Positions 1 through 12,997 of a stretch of DNA of 64,000 nt are shown here, piece after piece (positions within the stretch are counted from its first letter, which is position 1; each line of letters begins with the position of its first letter). Below the pieces are notes generated by a model, which searched no databases, was not told the DNA's origin, and saw nothing but the letters and a program-made list of their open reading frames with translations. This DNA comes from Rhynochetos jubatus (lineage: Eukaryota; Chordata; Aves; Eurypygiformes; Rhynochetidae): NCBI GenBank assembly GCA_027574665.1, contig CM050648.1, positions 50,577,200 to 50,641,199 of the forward strand, given 5' to 3'. Made by a program: the position numbers and the translations under genes.

Positions 1-1196
1 CCAGTTAGATCTGTAATTTCATTCTGCAAAAATATCGAGCTTAGAGGCAGACCAATATGAAAAGATTTTTTAGAAGACGGGAAAAGCTCAGGTGCTTGGA
101 AAAGCACGACGGTGGGTCTCCAAAGCAGTCTTTACATTATTAAGATAGGGAGAATTCACCAAGGCACAAAGTCCGTAAGCCACCTCCCTCACAGCCCCCA
201 AAACACACTTCAGTTCAGAGAACTGCAGCTTCCAGATAATCTCTGGCTGCTCCAGCATCCTACAGGCGTGGAAGGTGGAGCACAGGATGGGACAACTAGA
301 GGCCCTCCAGTGCCTTTCCCCAGGAACCAGCGCAGCAGCTCTGGAATCAGAAACGAAAGACAAAATGTCTTGTACCCGCTTTCCTGTGAGCTGCGCAACT
401 GGCCAATATTTGCTGCCTTGTATTTGTGAGAACAGTGTCATCTTAATTAGAAAAATCACACTGAAAACTAACAAAAATAATTAATTTCTTTTTTTTAAGT
501 AAGAATTTTCCAATTGAGTTAGGTATTTAGGAATTTAAGTTTGAGAGTTTCTAGTTGGTGTAATGACAAAATGCAAATAATTTGCGCGGGGGGAAAAGAA
601 AGGTTTTCACTTTTTTCATTTTGTTTTGATGTACCATAGAAGGCCTCTAAAACCTCACTCATAATCCCAAGGTAAAGTACAAGTAAGGGAGAGAGAAACA
701 CCTGATCCATATCGAGTTCCTCATATTTTTGCCTTTCTAGAAGATACCTTGGAGGGTAAGAAAACTATAGGAAGTCTTTTCCTCCCATTATTTGCCGCAC
801 TTCATTGACATCATAAAGGTATCCCTGAGTACGAGTACAGGAAATAACACTACAGAAAGATACTCTGAATATCCCACTCTGTCCATGAGGATTTTCTCTC
901 GTTGGTAAGAAGTTAACAAAGTGTTAGTGCAGTAATATAAAGCGGTATTATGGGAGTGCCCCTTTTTGCTGGGGAGGGAGGGAATGGGAAATCAGGAAAA
1001 AGACAGGGAGACCTGCTTTGTGGGGGGAAAAAAAGAATGAAAACATCTGTACGTCATGAAGAAAGAAAAAGAAACAGAATTTCATTCTAACTTTGCATCG
1101 GCAAAAAGTCACAAAAGGAAGTGAAGATGCAGACAGAGCATTGCAACGGTGGATGTTATGTACAAAAATTGCTCATTTACAGGAATGGTAACATAC
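1..1196. other. Intron below exon 42
   Basis: Mostly AT-rich intron. Positions 88-474 are somewhat richer in GC and open in three frames on both strands, but no frame resembles the next laminin exon (expected after QLEE). Nothing else recognised. Confidence 0.6.
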
Positions 1197-1351
1197 TCTT
1201 CCAGTTGTTTTGCCAATTCTTGCAAAGATTTGGCATGTTCCTCAGCCCTCACCACCAACGGTTCTTTGCTTGCTGATAAGGAGTGATTTGTCAGCTTTTC
1301 ATTCATATCCTTCCTTGCTCCATCCAGCTGAGCAGCCAGGCTTTCATATTC
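1197..1351 (-). CDS. LAMA3: LAMA3 exon 42 (coiled coil, last exon found in window)
   Basis: 155 nt, 51 codons + 2 nt. It encodes EYESLAAQLDGARKDMNEKL, then EEHAKSLQELAKQLEE. Human has EYEKLAASLNEARQEL and AEKHARSLQELAKQLEE. Acceptor CCCATAG, donor GTATGT. The next exon should start with one base completing GA|N; I do not find it in the 1196 bases below and expect it outside the window. Confidence 0.97.
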
Positions 1352-1902
1352 CTATGGGTTTATAAAGACAAAATTGTATTTGTATTCACACATCTTTGAT
1401 TTTAACCTTGTCTCCTTCAGTGTTACATATGCCTTGCACCTGAGGAGACCAAGGGGAAAAACATTCCCTTCCAACATACTCTGCAGGTTACCGGAAACAA
1501 CTGCTAGCCATTACGTCACGCTTCAAGACCCATGACGTAAAAGCTGAGTCAGATCAAAGACCCTTCTGGCCAAGTATCCTGTCTCTGAGCGTGGCTAAAA
1601 GCAGTTGTACCAATGCTAAAAGAAATACAAGAACAGCACAATCATTTACAGTATTTCTCACAGATAGTCTCCCTAATTCAGATACCTGCAGCTCAGTGTC
1701 TTCCTCAGACATATCACAACCGCCAATAAGCTTCTCCGACAGAAACCTGTGCAGGCGGGCTCCTCCTGCACCCAGGATGGGCTGAGATCCTTCCCTTTTT
1801 GGGAGGCTCAGATAAGCCTCGTATCCTAGCCACTGAGCTGTGCTACCCATTACAGTGACAGCAAGATATTGGGGTTTTTAACCTTAAGAAGGTTAACTAT
1901 AC

Positions 1903-2019
1903 CTCTTTGCTCTTCTGCAGTAATCCGATTAGGCTGTTGGCTTGCGTCAGGGAAGATCGGGCGGAGCTCAGAATATCCAAGATACCATTCTGTTGTACGG
2001 TTGTCTCCTCAATCCGTTT
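1903..2019 (-). CDS. LAMA3: LAMA3 exon 41 (coiled coil)
   Basis: 117 nt, 39 codons. It encodes KRIEETTVQQNGILDILSSA, then RSSLTQANSLIGLLQKSKE. Human has a similar length and SSLLQTNIALQLMEKSQK at the end. Acceptor TTCCTCAG, donor GTATAG. Confidence 0.93.
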
Positions 2020-2360
2020 CTGAGGAAAAATAAAAGGTTGAATTACATGTGATTGGGTTAAAAACGAGAGGCAGAGAAAACCACATCTAGTTTGCAGTAG
2101 GATTTACCAAAGCTACTATCGCTGTGTAAATCAGATGCCCAGAGTGTTTAGGGACTAATGTTATCCTGGCCATCAGAAGAGTGAGGAAACTGAGGAGTCT
2201 GCCATAGCACAGCATACAGCTGGGCAGCAGGATACAGTAGTTCAGTTATCAGCACTCAAAGTAAAAGTAGTACAGGTCAGCTGAGATGAACTGTCAGCAC
2301 AGACAGTTTCAAAACACCTCCCTAGGACTACCCTGATCTTTCTGTTCTCTTAAAAGCAGA

Positions 2361-2447
2361 AATAAAATTTCTGCAATAAAATAGTTTTATTTATTTAATT
2401 TAATTCTATTGATTTCAATAAAACTATTTTATTGCAGAAATTTTATT
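2361..2447. repeat. Perfect 31-bp inverted repeat (hairpin)
   Basis: Arm 2361-2391 (aataaaatttctgcaataaa...) is the exact reverse complement of 2417-2447, with a 25-bp AT-rich loop. It lies in the LAMA3 intron between exons 40 and 41. It could be a small foldback element or a transcribed hairpin. Confidence 0.9.
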
Positions 2448-3481
2448 CAGTAAAATAAAATTATTACATTATCCCTTCATCTGGGCATTTCACCAGAAAG
2501 GGGTTCTGAAACCTCCCCACCTTATCCTCTGAAAGCTCTGAGGGGAATGAAGCTCCTTGGTCTCGAGTCGCCCTGTGACCATCCACGTTGTAGCTCTACG
2601 GTAAGGACACACCACAAACACAGCCAGACAAGCAGTGTGGCAGGTAAGGATGCATTAGCTCTGTTCAGCTGGGTTTTTATTCTTGTAACGTCTCAAATCT
2701 GTCTCTACCAGAGAAGTGTATCGGGAGATTTATGACTTGTACAGATGCATCCGTCTTTCAACACAACTGTGCACACATATGTGGTGCTCGTATTGTGCGG
2801 TTCATACCCATAAAGAAACAATTAAGTATTGAAGGGCACAGTTGAATGTAGAAATTCTTTTGTTCAGGCGGTGTTAGCAAACTGGATGGACATGAGTGTG
2901 CAAAACCAGTGATATATTTCAGAAGAAAATAAAATTAGTGGGCCCTGCAGCACACCATGATGTCTTGTATTATTTTACCAGCTCTAAAAATCAAGCACTG
3001 CTCAGGAACGACAGCTGTTTCTTGTTTCTTGTCTCCTGTCTGGTGAGACCTCAGAAGCAGTTCTGTAGAACTATTTAATCCCAAATAATTTAACAGTATT
3101 GTACACTTTATTGCTCCCACCTATCACGGCTATTAAAGCCAAATATGTTAAGAAGCTTCCTACAAAAAGTACATCAGCATCGGGGGTTTGATCTAGACTA
3201 GGAAACAACAAGGCAGCTGAAGAGAAGGGTTGGGCAGAGACTCTCCTCCCCTGCTCTCATCAGAGCTGTGTCTTGGTCACGCTGCCCTGGTCGCACAGAG
3301 AGACCACAAGTGGGAGTAGACCACATTTATACCAGTCCACACGTAGAGCAAAAGATGGAGAGAGACCTTGGAGGAAGTCTAAAGAATTAGTGCTACTTGG
3401 CTTTGCAAGGTCAAGAGCAGCAATTCAAAGCACTTCTTCTCACCTGAGGTTTAGCTTTCTTCCCCCGAACCCCAACATTAC

Positions 3482-3678
3482 CTTAACGTCTTCCAAGAGG
3501 ACTCCATTATCGCTGTTTAAGTTTTCAGCCTGCTTGATTTGTCCCGTCGCCTCGTTAAGAGCTTCACGAAGGTCAGTGATTTTGGATTCATATTCGTTCA
3601 ATGAATCCCTCACAATTTTAATAAGCCCATGATTTTCTTGGTGGTATTTTTGTAGTTCAGCCTTAATACGTGCCAGTA
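3482..3678 (-). CDS. LAMA3: LAMA3 exon 40 (coiled coil)
   Basis: 197 nt, 2 nt + 65 codons. It encodes LARIKAELQKYHQENHGLIK, IVRDSLNEYESKITDLREAL and QIKQAENLNSDN. Human has IRDSLNEYEAKLSDLRARLQ. Acceptor TACTGCAG, donor GTAATG. Confidence 0.97.
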
Positions 3679-4829
3679 CTGCAGTATCAGGACCAGAAAG
3701 AAAACTTTTGTTCAGAAAAGAAGGGAACCAGAACAAGCTTCCTTCAAAAGGGCTTGACATTTAACATTACAAAGCTGCGGTTGTGTGAAATACCGAGAAT
3801 TCTTCGCAGCACCAATCTCAGCGCTAATTACTACAGCAGAGATGCTATTTAGCGTCTCACTGCATCAACTCTGTTCACAAGTTTGCTGCTGCTGCAGATA
3901 CAGAGCAGAGACAAACATTTATTTGGCTATTTCTAAATTAAGTAAGGATGAAGATGATCTGCAAAGACTGACTCAGTTTTCTTTTGAACATGGAACTAAC
4001 ACAATTTCATCAACAATTTCATGTACAATGTAAACATATACATTTGCGCTAGTCACCAAAGCCTCCTCTGCAATCAGCGGCGAGATACGGGCACATTTAA
4101 TCTCAAAGAAGGTAGAAACATAAGAAAGGTCAAATGAATCACACTCTGAGGAGTGCCCATTTCACTGTCTTCAAGACAGGATACAGAAGAGTTACTCAGA
4201 GGTGGGTATCAAAGTCCAAAGTTAGGGGAAATTACTATCACTCGTAAGGTCTTCCACATTTCTCAACTAGCCCCTGGTTCGGAGATAAGCCTGTGACTCT
4301 GCTGTTCTTGCTGTCTCTAGTGCCCAGAGTCAGGTTTCCGAATGTCCCAGTCAAACACATGCAGAGAACATACAAGGGAGTACAACTAGTGCAACGAGAA
4401 CTTCTGAACTTCCTTACCCTTGTATGATCTGGCCCTTGGACTACTCCAGCAGCTTCTTAAAGTCTGCTGTTAAATTACAAGTGCAATTCCTCTAAAATGG
4501 CTGCACGTGTCCTAGCCTATATAATACACAGAAGCACTGCAGAAGTATATTGTGATCAGCTACGTCTTTATTTTACTGAGAATCATCTAGTTATTTAAGA
4601 GTGATCTACAGGGTTTCTTCCCCAGCTCAACTCAGTTGCTTCCATAATTAACTAAAAATGCCTTTAAATCCCCTCCAGAACTACCACTTTCCTGTTGACT
4701 AACCGACCGCTACAGATCCCAGGGATACACTGCAAAATGCTCCTCCCTGCACTCCATCCCGAACAATAAAGCTTCAGATTTAAGACTGATCTCTCTGGAC
4801 AGCAAGAAGCTGAGAGAACAAGCACTTAC

Positions 4830-4997
4830 GCCGCTGAGCTTCTGATCTCTCCTTCTCTGCCTCTGCTTGAAGTTTGCCAAAGTTGCGGTTTCGCATCTCC
4901 GTCATCATGCGCTGAGCTTCAGCCAGTTCTCTGGCAGCGTCTCCCAAGGGCAAGTTGTTACCTTCTGCATCTGCACCAGCTATTTGTTCCAAGAGCA
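4830..4997 (-). CDS. LAMA3: LAMA3 exon 39 (coiled coil)
   Basis: 168 nt, 2 nt + 55 codons + 1 nt. It encodes LLEQIAGADAEGNNLPLGD, AEAQRMMTEMRNRNFGK and EKERSEAQR. Human has ISGTDGEGNNVPSGD and AQRMMRELRNRNFGK. Acceptor TTTTTCAG, donor GTAAGT. Confidence 0.97.
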
Positions 4998-5560
4998 CTG
5001 AAAAAGAGGGATTGTCAAGGCCCAAGGGAGGACGCGCTCAAACCTATGCAAAAGGCACAAACGACAGGGCCGGTCTCTTTTCTGAAAAAGGCATGCCTAT
5101 TCCTGAATTCCTTAATGAAGCAGATCCATTTTGCATTAATTGTATTAAGCTGAAAAGTATCCTCTGTCACATGACCAGAGCTAGTAAGATGGCATTGGGC
5201 TTGAAGTTTGTACCAAATGGCCAAGTCCACAGCAATGATTTTAAGCTTCTAACTTAAAAGAGCCTACGATAGCAACCCAGACTACAGTCAGACTAAAGTC
5301 AGGGTAGTCAATTTGCTGCTCTAAATGTCCCTGTGGTAAAGCTTCTCTGTCCCCATTCACTACACAGGGAAGGTGGGCTCCTAAATTAACAGTATATATT
5401 GGATTTCTAATAGGAAGAGTAAATTCCACAGCTACGCCTAAATTCTGATTTATGAAGTTGTCTTCTAAGAAAACCTGTCATGCTTAATTCAAAATATTGT
5501 AAATAAACTGAAAAGTCTCCATAAAACAACACATACTACCGAGTTAGAAACTATTTTTAC

Positions 5561-5672
5561 CTTGTATATTGTTGACAACTATTTGTATTCGTGAAACCAA
5601 ATCCTTTCCTTTCTGATGAGTTTGGCCAAAATTATTAAATAATATCTCAGCTGCTTTGTAGTTCATTTCAGC
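5561..5672 (-). CDS. LAMA3: LAMA3 exon 38 (coiled coil)
   Basis: 112 nt, 37 codons + 1 nt. It encodes AEMNYKAAEILFNNFGQTHQ, then KGKDLVSRIQIVVNNIQ, with heptad-like hydrophobic spacing. Acceptor ATGCTAG, donor GTAAAA. The intron to exon 37 is only 86 nt. Confidence 0.92.
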
Positions 5673-5758
5673 CTAGCATGGGAAAAAAATGATTAGATTA
5701 AAAATATCTGGATACAGGTTGCTCAGATGTGTATTTTTAAATTGAACTGGTAACTCAC

Positions 5759-5869
5759 CTTTTCCTGGAGTGCATTTACATCGTGATTCAGGTTAATGAA
5801 TTCTGTCTCCAACTCATCTACCTTTGAACCCTGATTCTGAACAACGGAACGGTAATTGTTCAATAAGAC
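5759..5869 (-). CDS. LAMA3: LAMA3 exon 37 (coiled coil)
   Basis: 111 nt, 37 codons. It encodes VLLNNYRSVVQNQGSKVDEL, then ETEFINLNHDVNALQEK. Human has QLLNYRSAISNHGSKIEGLE and LQEK. Acceptor TTTTCAG, donor GTGAGT. Confidence 0.96.
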
Positions 5870-6411
5870 CTGAAAAGAAAGAAACAATATCATCCAATAA
5901 ATCACCCATACACAGGAGACAAAAAAGCAAAAATTCACTGGGTTAGATCTCTACCCAGGGTAAACACAAGCAGCACTACTGACAGGAAGGTTGACCAATT
6001 GCTGCCCAAAACTTGGACTTTGTTATTTGTGAGTATAGGAACTATTTCTCAACCAAAAAACCCCATTTTTTTAGGATGAATTTTGGTATTGGCAGCTGGC
6101 ATGTTGGGGTTTTTCGGTAATGCAGAGACATGAAGTGCTGGAAACAGACAGAGCTATAGGGAAACCTCAGAGATACAGCTTTCCAGGTGAGCAGGCCTCA
6201 AAAAGCAGAGATACTGATTCTCTTTCATAGCATGACATGGAAACAACTGCTGTCTTCTAACAGGTGAAGCCCAGTGCTGCCAGCATCCGGTATTTGAAAA
6301 ATAAAGGTGATGCACGGTTCCTTGCAAGCTGACAAAAAGATGTCACAGGTTCCTAGGTTCAGCACTTATCCGCTTAATCTGAAATCCACTTTTCTGTTTA
6401 TGCGTGCCTAC

Positions 6412-6563
6412 CTTTAAGTCCTTGATGCGTGTTTCCAGACGTCTCATCTGCTCCAGTGTGTGGGTACCCGCATGGACGTTTTGCAGTTGAGATTTAATCA
6501 GCTGAAGCTCGTCACCTATCGTGCTCAAATCCTTCAGCAGCGTAATTACGCAGCTATCGCAAG
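6412..6563 (-). CDS. LAMA3: LAMA3 exon 36 (start of coiled coil)
   Basis: 152 nt, 2 nt + 50 codons. It encodes CDSCVITLLKDLSTIGDELQ, LIKSQLQNVH and LEQMRRLETRIKDLK. The CDSC pair is the conserved cysteine pair at the top of the laminin coiled coil that forms inter-chain disulfides. Acceptor TCTCCAG, donor GTAGGC. Confidence 0.96.
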
Positions 6564-6952
6564 CTGGAGAGAGCACGGGCAAAGGAAAACAACACATATT
6601 GTTCATATTTGGTGCAGAGAACCTTTCACTGCAGACACTAATCAATTAAATGCCATGGAAATACTTTGATGCTTGTCACCTGGTGCCACTTGAACAACAA
6701 AGGCAACAATAAAATCCATGGTATTAAGGAGAGTGACCCAAGCCAGAAATAAGGAGAAGGCTGCCTTTACATCTGGCTAGCTGAACACCTCTTTTATCGT
6801 TTTCCCAAGTGTTTGGTTGAATGTTGGCTTTTAAAAGATTCATTACAGGACACCTCCAGTCCTTTTAAAATCTGCCACCCTTAAAAGAGTCATCAGTACG
6901 CACCCAAAGCCAGCAGAAGTCAAACTAAGTGCAGTTCTATTTTATTACTTAC

Positions 6953-7003
6953 CGTCACAATCTTCATTGGGATCCACATCTTTTGGTTCGTTATTGAAAC
7001 ATT
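6953..7003 (-). CDS. LAMA3: LAMA3 exon 35 (hinge before coiled coil)
   Basis: 51 nt, 2 nt + 16 codons + 1 nt. It encodes CFNNEPKDVDPNEDCD, an acidic linker. With exon 34 it reads LTGECFNNEPKD (human LTGDCINQEPKD). Acceptor GATTTCAG, donor GTAAGT. Confidence 0.95.
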
Positions 7004-9600
7004 CTGAAATCACAAGACTGTCATTAGCAACCAAAGCTTTGTTATGAAAATATGACCACTGCACTTTTCCCCTCACTTTTCATGGTTGCCAGCCATTAAA
7101 ACACAGTGCTGCCCTCTCATAAATCCATACCCACTGGAAGGGCCTGAAATGCCCAAAAGGCTTGAGCATGCCAAACATTCAGCTCCCGCTTATGCCTTGC
7201 TGGGATCAACACCTTTTTCATCCCTCAAAGAAAACTGACTGTATCCCCTCCCCAGTATACGCTACTTGGGTAGCAGCAGGAGGCTGTCTAACATCAAGCG
7301 TGCTGAATGTGTTGCTAGAATTTGCCTGGAATAACACCACTGGGATTGGAGCCAAGACTAGATTGTTAAAGCATTTTACCCGGGACAGAGGTTCCAACCC
7401 CTTTACCTCCTTTAGCATCCAAGTTCAAACCACAGATTCTGATTTCCCAAAGGATGTCTTACCCACAAGGAACTGAGAAATGTTTATGGCCTTCCTTCAT
7501 ACCTGTCAGTTTGCAAGACTAAGGGATTAATCAAGCTGGAGAGAAATCCACGGTACATGCATGGAAGGAGGCACTATATGCAACCCAAGGCATGGAGTTT
7601 GGACCACAGAATCAGGTGGCATATAATGAACACTGCCCTCAAACTTTCCAACAAGCTAGCACAAGCGACTGCCTGCCCAGTGTGCTGTTTTGTTCTGTTT
7701 GTTTTAAAAACCCTGTTTTAAGAAGCTTAACACTCTCCAGGTGCACGTGGGATTGGAACAGCCTGGGATCCTAACTTCTAGGAAGCAGGAGAGGAACTGG
7801 CTCCTAAAAATGCCATCATATAGGAGAGGAATCTCCCCATCTTGATGTTCAGGTCCCTTCCACAAGCTTGGTCCCACTGCCAAACTCTCATCTCCACTTG
7901 AAAATGAAAAGGGCCGTGCATGTCTTTGAGGGAAAGGGATACACTCAGGATATAGGTCGCTGCTGTCAAGAGTCAACAACTGTTTGCAGCTGTGAGAGGT
8001 GACAGTGATAAAACAGGACCTGAAGTTTAACAGCATCGTGAAACAGCCTGGAACAAACTGCCTGGCTGTGCCATTTCCTTTGGCACTTGCACATTAGGTC
8101 ATCAGGAAGTTAAACGGGATTGGTAGTGAGGGCTGCTGCCAAAAGGAGGCAAGTCACAAAGAATGTATTTGTAGGAGAACAAAGGAAATTATTCTGAAAT
8201 TCAAATACCCATGAAGTTCTGCTGTTGTGCAATTCAGCTCACACCAGACACATTTCAGCTGTCGCTGTGAAGTACCAATTAAATACAACTATTATTACAG
8301 CTTGTGCACAAACAACATCAGCCAAGAAATGGTGAAACGAAAAAGTCTGGCCAAGTGCCGAACATCGCACACGAGAAACCTGCTAGAACATGCTGTGCTG
8401 ATGATCACAGAGGGCTTTATTCCTAACGTGGAGAAAGAGATGGCTGATCAGAATGTATAGCTGGAGAGCCACTGAGAACAAACTGTCTTGTTGAATTCTG
8501 CCCTACGGATTAGTTTGTCCTAGCAAACTCTTGTTTCAAAAAGAAAGGAATGACGAAACATCAATCGCTGCTTGGATCTGTTCCACACAAGGTATACATA
8601 TAATAAAGATGTATTACTTCAGTGATGAAACATGAAATGAGAACTAGCTATTGAAAAAGTGCACCAGCTGCCAACAGCAGTTCACATCCCTTGCCGCTCT
8701 TGTAATTTCTGTGACCAAGGAAAGACGAGGTGATCCTTGGCCGTCATTTGAATGCAGTATGAAGAGCAGTGCAGACAAATGAAGAGCGTGGAAATATTAG
8801 GAGTTATTAGTTTGATACTTCATTAACATGTGAGGAAGGAAAGCTGCCTACAAGGAAAGAGAAGTGTAATTTTATTGGGGAATGAAAATACGGGAGAATC
8901 AAAGCCCTTTTCAGGAGCAGTGGCCTGTGTTTCTGAACAGAAATGGGTATTCCAAGGGACTGAAGTGAATTGAGGTAAAGACAGTCTGAGGGATGCAGGC
9001 TCAGGCACTTTACTTCAAAATTATAATAGGTAAAGCAAACATATGCAAGTGGCATGAGATTCTTATAAGAGCCTTTGAGTAGTGCAGTTGATATGTGACT
9101 GATACTGGGAAAATCACGGGTGTCTTCGATGGCAGAATGCTGTGTAGCCTCCTGAGTGAGGTCCTAACTTCCACTGTAATCACAGTTAACTCGGATGGCC
9201 GTGCCTGATGCAGACTCTGAAGATGTCGCTAATCTGTCCCAAATACATTTTAAAGAGGCATAGCGAGACTGCTCAGTTTCATAAACCCATAACAGAAACT
9301 GGCAAGATATGACTTAACCACGTCAGAAGATGAACCATAATGCCTTTCAAAATGAAATTGGTAGCATTTATGGAGGGAAATACATGACAAAACGGCTTAC
9401 GAGGGTGAACTCGATTACTCAGGACAGCTCTTGTATTAGCATGGTGTTACGTCCTAGGAAACCTTACTTTTTCTTAGAAGTGATCTGAATTTCCTATAAG
9501 TCTACATCTTTCCTCCACTTCAACTGCTCTAAGTACTTTCCTTCTCTGCTTCTTAGAGAGAAATCAACCCTCCCTTCCATGTTCATAGGCCCTCACGTAC

Positions 9601-9707
9601 CTCCAGTCAGGCGGTCACAGCTAACCAGCTGTCCATTATTATTACAATTACATTTCTGACAGTAGCCTCCATATTTTTGTGGATTTCCAAAATATCCTGG
9701 AGCACAG
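9601..9707 (-). CDS. LAMA3: LAMA3 exon 34 (LE repeat)
   Basis: 107 nt, 1 nt + 35 codons + 1 nt. It encodes CAPGYFGNPQKYGGYCQKC, then NCNNNGQLVSCDRLTG. Human has CAPGYFGNPQKFGGSCQPC. Acceptor TATCTAG, donor GTACGT. Confidence 0.97.
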
Positions 9708-11100
9708 CTAGATAGAAAGATACAAATAATTTTGATTAAATATCTGAAGCTACTTTTGTGAAATATACTTTCCCTTGACAAAAAAAAACCCAGTTATTCT
9801 CCCAAAAAAAAAACTTTGAAGAACTTTTGATTTCATGTCTTGACTTAGACAAAAAGGGTGTATTTTTGGTTTACAGTATCCTCTGTGCTATGCTAAAAAT
9901 ATCTTTCCAAGTACTGCAGAAATTTTTACTAAAAATAAAGGAACTCCCACAATGCTCATATAGGAATAATTCGCTTAATCTAAAAAAAGGCAAGGCATAC
10001 AGATACATACACACACAGAGAATTTGACACGGCTTAACCCAGCAAACCACACCATTCTGGTCTGCGAACCCACCAGAAAACACGTTTTGGAGGATCATGC
10101 TGCAAGCACGTGTTGAGATTTCAAACAGCAGTGGCACTGAATGACATTATCACCCTTCTGCTGGGTGATACCTCCCCCTCTTGCCATCTGCCAGAAAAGC
10201 AGTTTGTGTGAGTGATCCCTAAATATTTTATAGGTAAAAGATATTGTCCAGACTGGCTAACTAACATCCCTAGAAGTCACTCTGTTGTAAGGTCCATAGG
10301 GGTGGTAATGCGTGATTAAAGGGCCACGATGAGCAGCTGAGGTACAGCTAGATCTGAAAGAGAAAATCTGTCTATAACCTGCAGCTTAGACGTCAAAGCA
10401 AAACACAAAGTGCTACCCGAGGTACTGTCTTCAGGTGAGGCATCACGACTTACTGGCCTCAAGTTTCCACACCAGGTAACACCACTACATCACGCTTAAA
10501 TTCCCCCTGGATTTGAAACTTGGTGGAATTGCTTCCTCTGCCTGCCTGAAACTGCCATGCTGTTTCTCTTGTGTTTTGCCAAACTGCTGCAATCTTCCAG
10601 CAAAAGAGAGGGCTTCAGCGCTGCGTTTGTATGCTCCACCTGCGGAGCACATCCGAATCACCGGGGACGAAGGGTATGGTGTTAATGTGGTTGCTGTTGG
10701 ATAATTATGAACACTGAAGCACATGCAGGTACACTGGAGGAAACGGGAAAACGTTTGCAATTTGAAAAGGAACAAAGTAAGTGGGAGTCATTATTATCAG
10801 AAAGAGGGCAGGATAAGGCAAGGCACAGGGCACACAGGCGAAGCAGCTGACATCTTTCTGGTAAAAACTGTGTAGTGACTAAATAGGCTGTGGAGAATTG
10901 CTTATGTTTCTTGAGGGAGAGTTGGGCTTACATCTAGAATTATACCACAGCACCGCACCAGAGCAGCTGTTTATATAGACAGATACTCCCTAAGTGTGTG
11001 TATACTAAGCGGATGCACAGATCCATGTATTACCCAACACAGACATACCTCCTTTATGGTGCCTCTTAAAAACCTTGGTCTTGAGAAACAAGTCCCTTAC

Positions 11101-11181
11101 CGTTCACAACGAACTCCAGTATAGCCTTCTTTGCAGAGACACTGAATCTCTTCGCCGTTAGCCACACAGCCAGTTGCAAAT
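11101..11181 (-). CDS. LAMA3: LAMA3 exon 33 (LE repeat)
   Basis: 81 nt, 1 nt + 26 codons + 2 nt. It encodes FATGCVANGEEIQCLC, then KEGYTGVRCE. Human has FATGCVVNGGDVRCSCKAGYTGTQCER. Donor GTAAGG; acceptor TCAAAG is weak but the phases on both sides agree. Confidence 0.94.
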
Positions 11182-12997
11182 CTTTGAGAAGAAGCAAAAA
11201 TATTATTGTGAACTTTCAGATTAAAATGGTTTTATATCACCAAATTACTTCTCAGCTAATTTAATTGCCTCTAGCTAAATTGCTGTGACTAATTCTTTGA
11301 AGTTTCATATTTTTCCTCTAAATTCTTCCCTTAGACTAAAAAAATAATAATTCCCTGACCTTCTGGACTGAGTATGGTACTTCAATACTCAAGGGAATGC
11401 CTAAAATAAACCTTAATAGTGATGCTGTAAAATAGAACAAGTCTGGGTAGCTATTTTATCTTACTAGGCAAGAATCAATAGCCTGTGCTAGACAACACTT
11501 CCTCCTGTTTGGATAGCTTTAATTTTCTTTCTTATGGATGGAAACATTAGAGGATATTCTTACATAGCTAATATTGTTCAGGGTGTTTTTTAACCAAGGC
11601 AGAATAGAGTTGTGCACCAATTTGGGGATCTCTCGAGTATATCTAGTTAACACGATGAACATTTTTGTCTGCTCTTTCTAGCAGACTCATCTAGATTCAA
11701 ATTTCTCTGGGAAGAAAACCATTTTTTGGCCAATGTTTGGGAAGGAGAAGGCAGAAGGTGAAGCAGTGATAGGCCATGTCTGCTATTTCCAATTTTTAAC
11801 CTATGAACAGTTGGATAAAGCAAGTCCATGTATCAGAGATGTCTGCACTAAGGATTACATATAATTCGACTAGGTGGAAAATTGTCAACTCCAGTAGTGC
11901 CAGGTGGGGTGCATTTCCTGCGTCAGGAGTGGCATTCACCATGCTAATGTGCAGCGATGAAACAGCACAGGTTTATGGTCTCCCTAGGTATTTCGGCTCT
12001 CTTAAAGCAAAAGATGACTAGAAATATGTTCAGTCAGCCTCGGGCAAGCACCTGCAGAAGAGGCCAATGCTGTCAAAGATCTATCAGAGAGTTCTCTGAT
12101 AAATGAAAAACCTGTCTATTGTCCGCTAGTGTAAATCTCTTACTCAAGGCTCCTTGGTGTTTGCTAATGCACCTGGCAAATACTATGTGGTGCCTTTAGC
12201 AATTTACAGCTTGCTTTTTTTTAAAAACATATTTTTTTTTTATTTAACACATTTCACATTTGAGAACTGACAGATGATGGCTAAACATACAATGCATTTA
12301 AAGTACAATTTACTGTCCAATTTTAAAAGCCTGGCAACCTTATTAGATCCAAGAAAATTTAATTTTTTCTAGCTCAGTATGTTTGTACTTCGAACAGAGC
12401 TTCCACCTGAACAGCAACAATACACTTTCAGAAATCTAGACACGGGCTTAGAAGCTTAAATATTTTTATATTATTTTTGTCTCTTAGTAAATTTTCTGAA
12501 TTCACATAAAAGGCTTGTTTCATTGTCATCGCTGTCTCCTAGCCAGAGTAATGGTGTTAAACGTGAGACTAAAGATAACTTACACCTTGCATTTCAGTAA
12601 ACAAGAAAGACTCTGGATATGCCTAATGGAAAAGACTTCCATCCTATATTTCTCCCTAGGAAGGATTTATTGGCGGTTTTGTACATAAGCCGATTACAAC
12701 TGCCTGGGGCTCCCCCAGGCGATGAGCAGCGTGCCTTTGTGGTTCAGGAACTGAGTGAGAATTGGAAGACTTAGCTTACAGAAAAAGGCAATGCCGTGAG
12801 ACAGAGCACCAAGTTACTGCTGACTAACATGCCTCAAATGGGTCTGGTGCCCCACCATGTTGGGTGATGTGAGAATACAGAAAAAGATCATTAACCTCCT
12901 ATGGTAGTAGTTTGGAGTGTTTTTTTCTTTCTTTGTTTTATTTTCTTTTCCCCTTCCCTTTACCCTCTGCTTGACTATCCATGACCTTTTACTGTAC

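Larger units (their letters stand above)
1352..4829. other. Introns 39-40, 40-41 and 41-42 around exons 40 and 41
   Basis: Apart from exons 41 and 40 this stretch holds the 31-bp inverted repeat at 2361-2447. The 98-codon minus frame at 1554-1850 shows no laminin similarity and is taken as chance. Confidence 0.6.
7004..12997. other. Introns 32-33, 33-34 and 34-35
   Basis: Long AT-rich introns around exons 34 and 33. No repeats I can name and no frame with laminin similarity. Short open frames here are taken as chance. Confidence 0.6.

Noticed and set aside
88-474. Three overlapping open frames on both strands as a possible next LAMA3 exon
   Set aside because: No frame continues the coiled coil after QLEE, heptad pattern is absent, and no acceptor gives the needed phase with convincing sequence.
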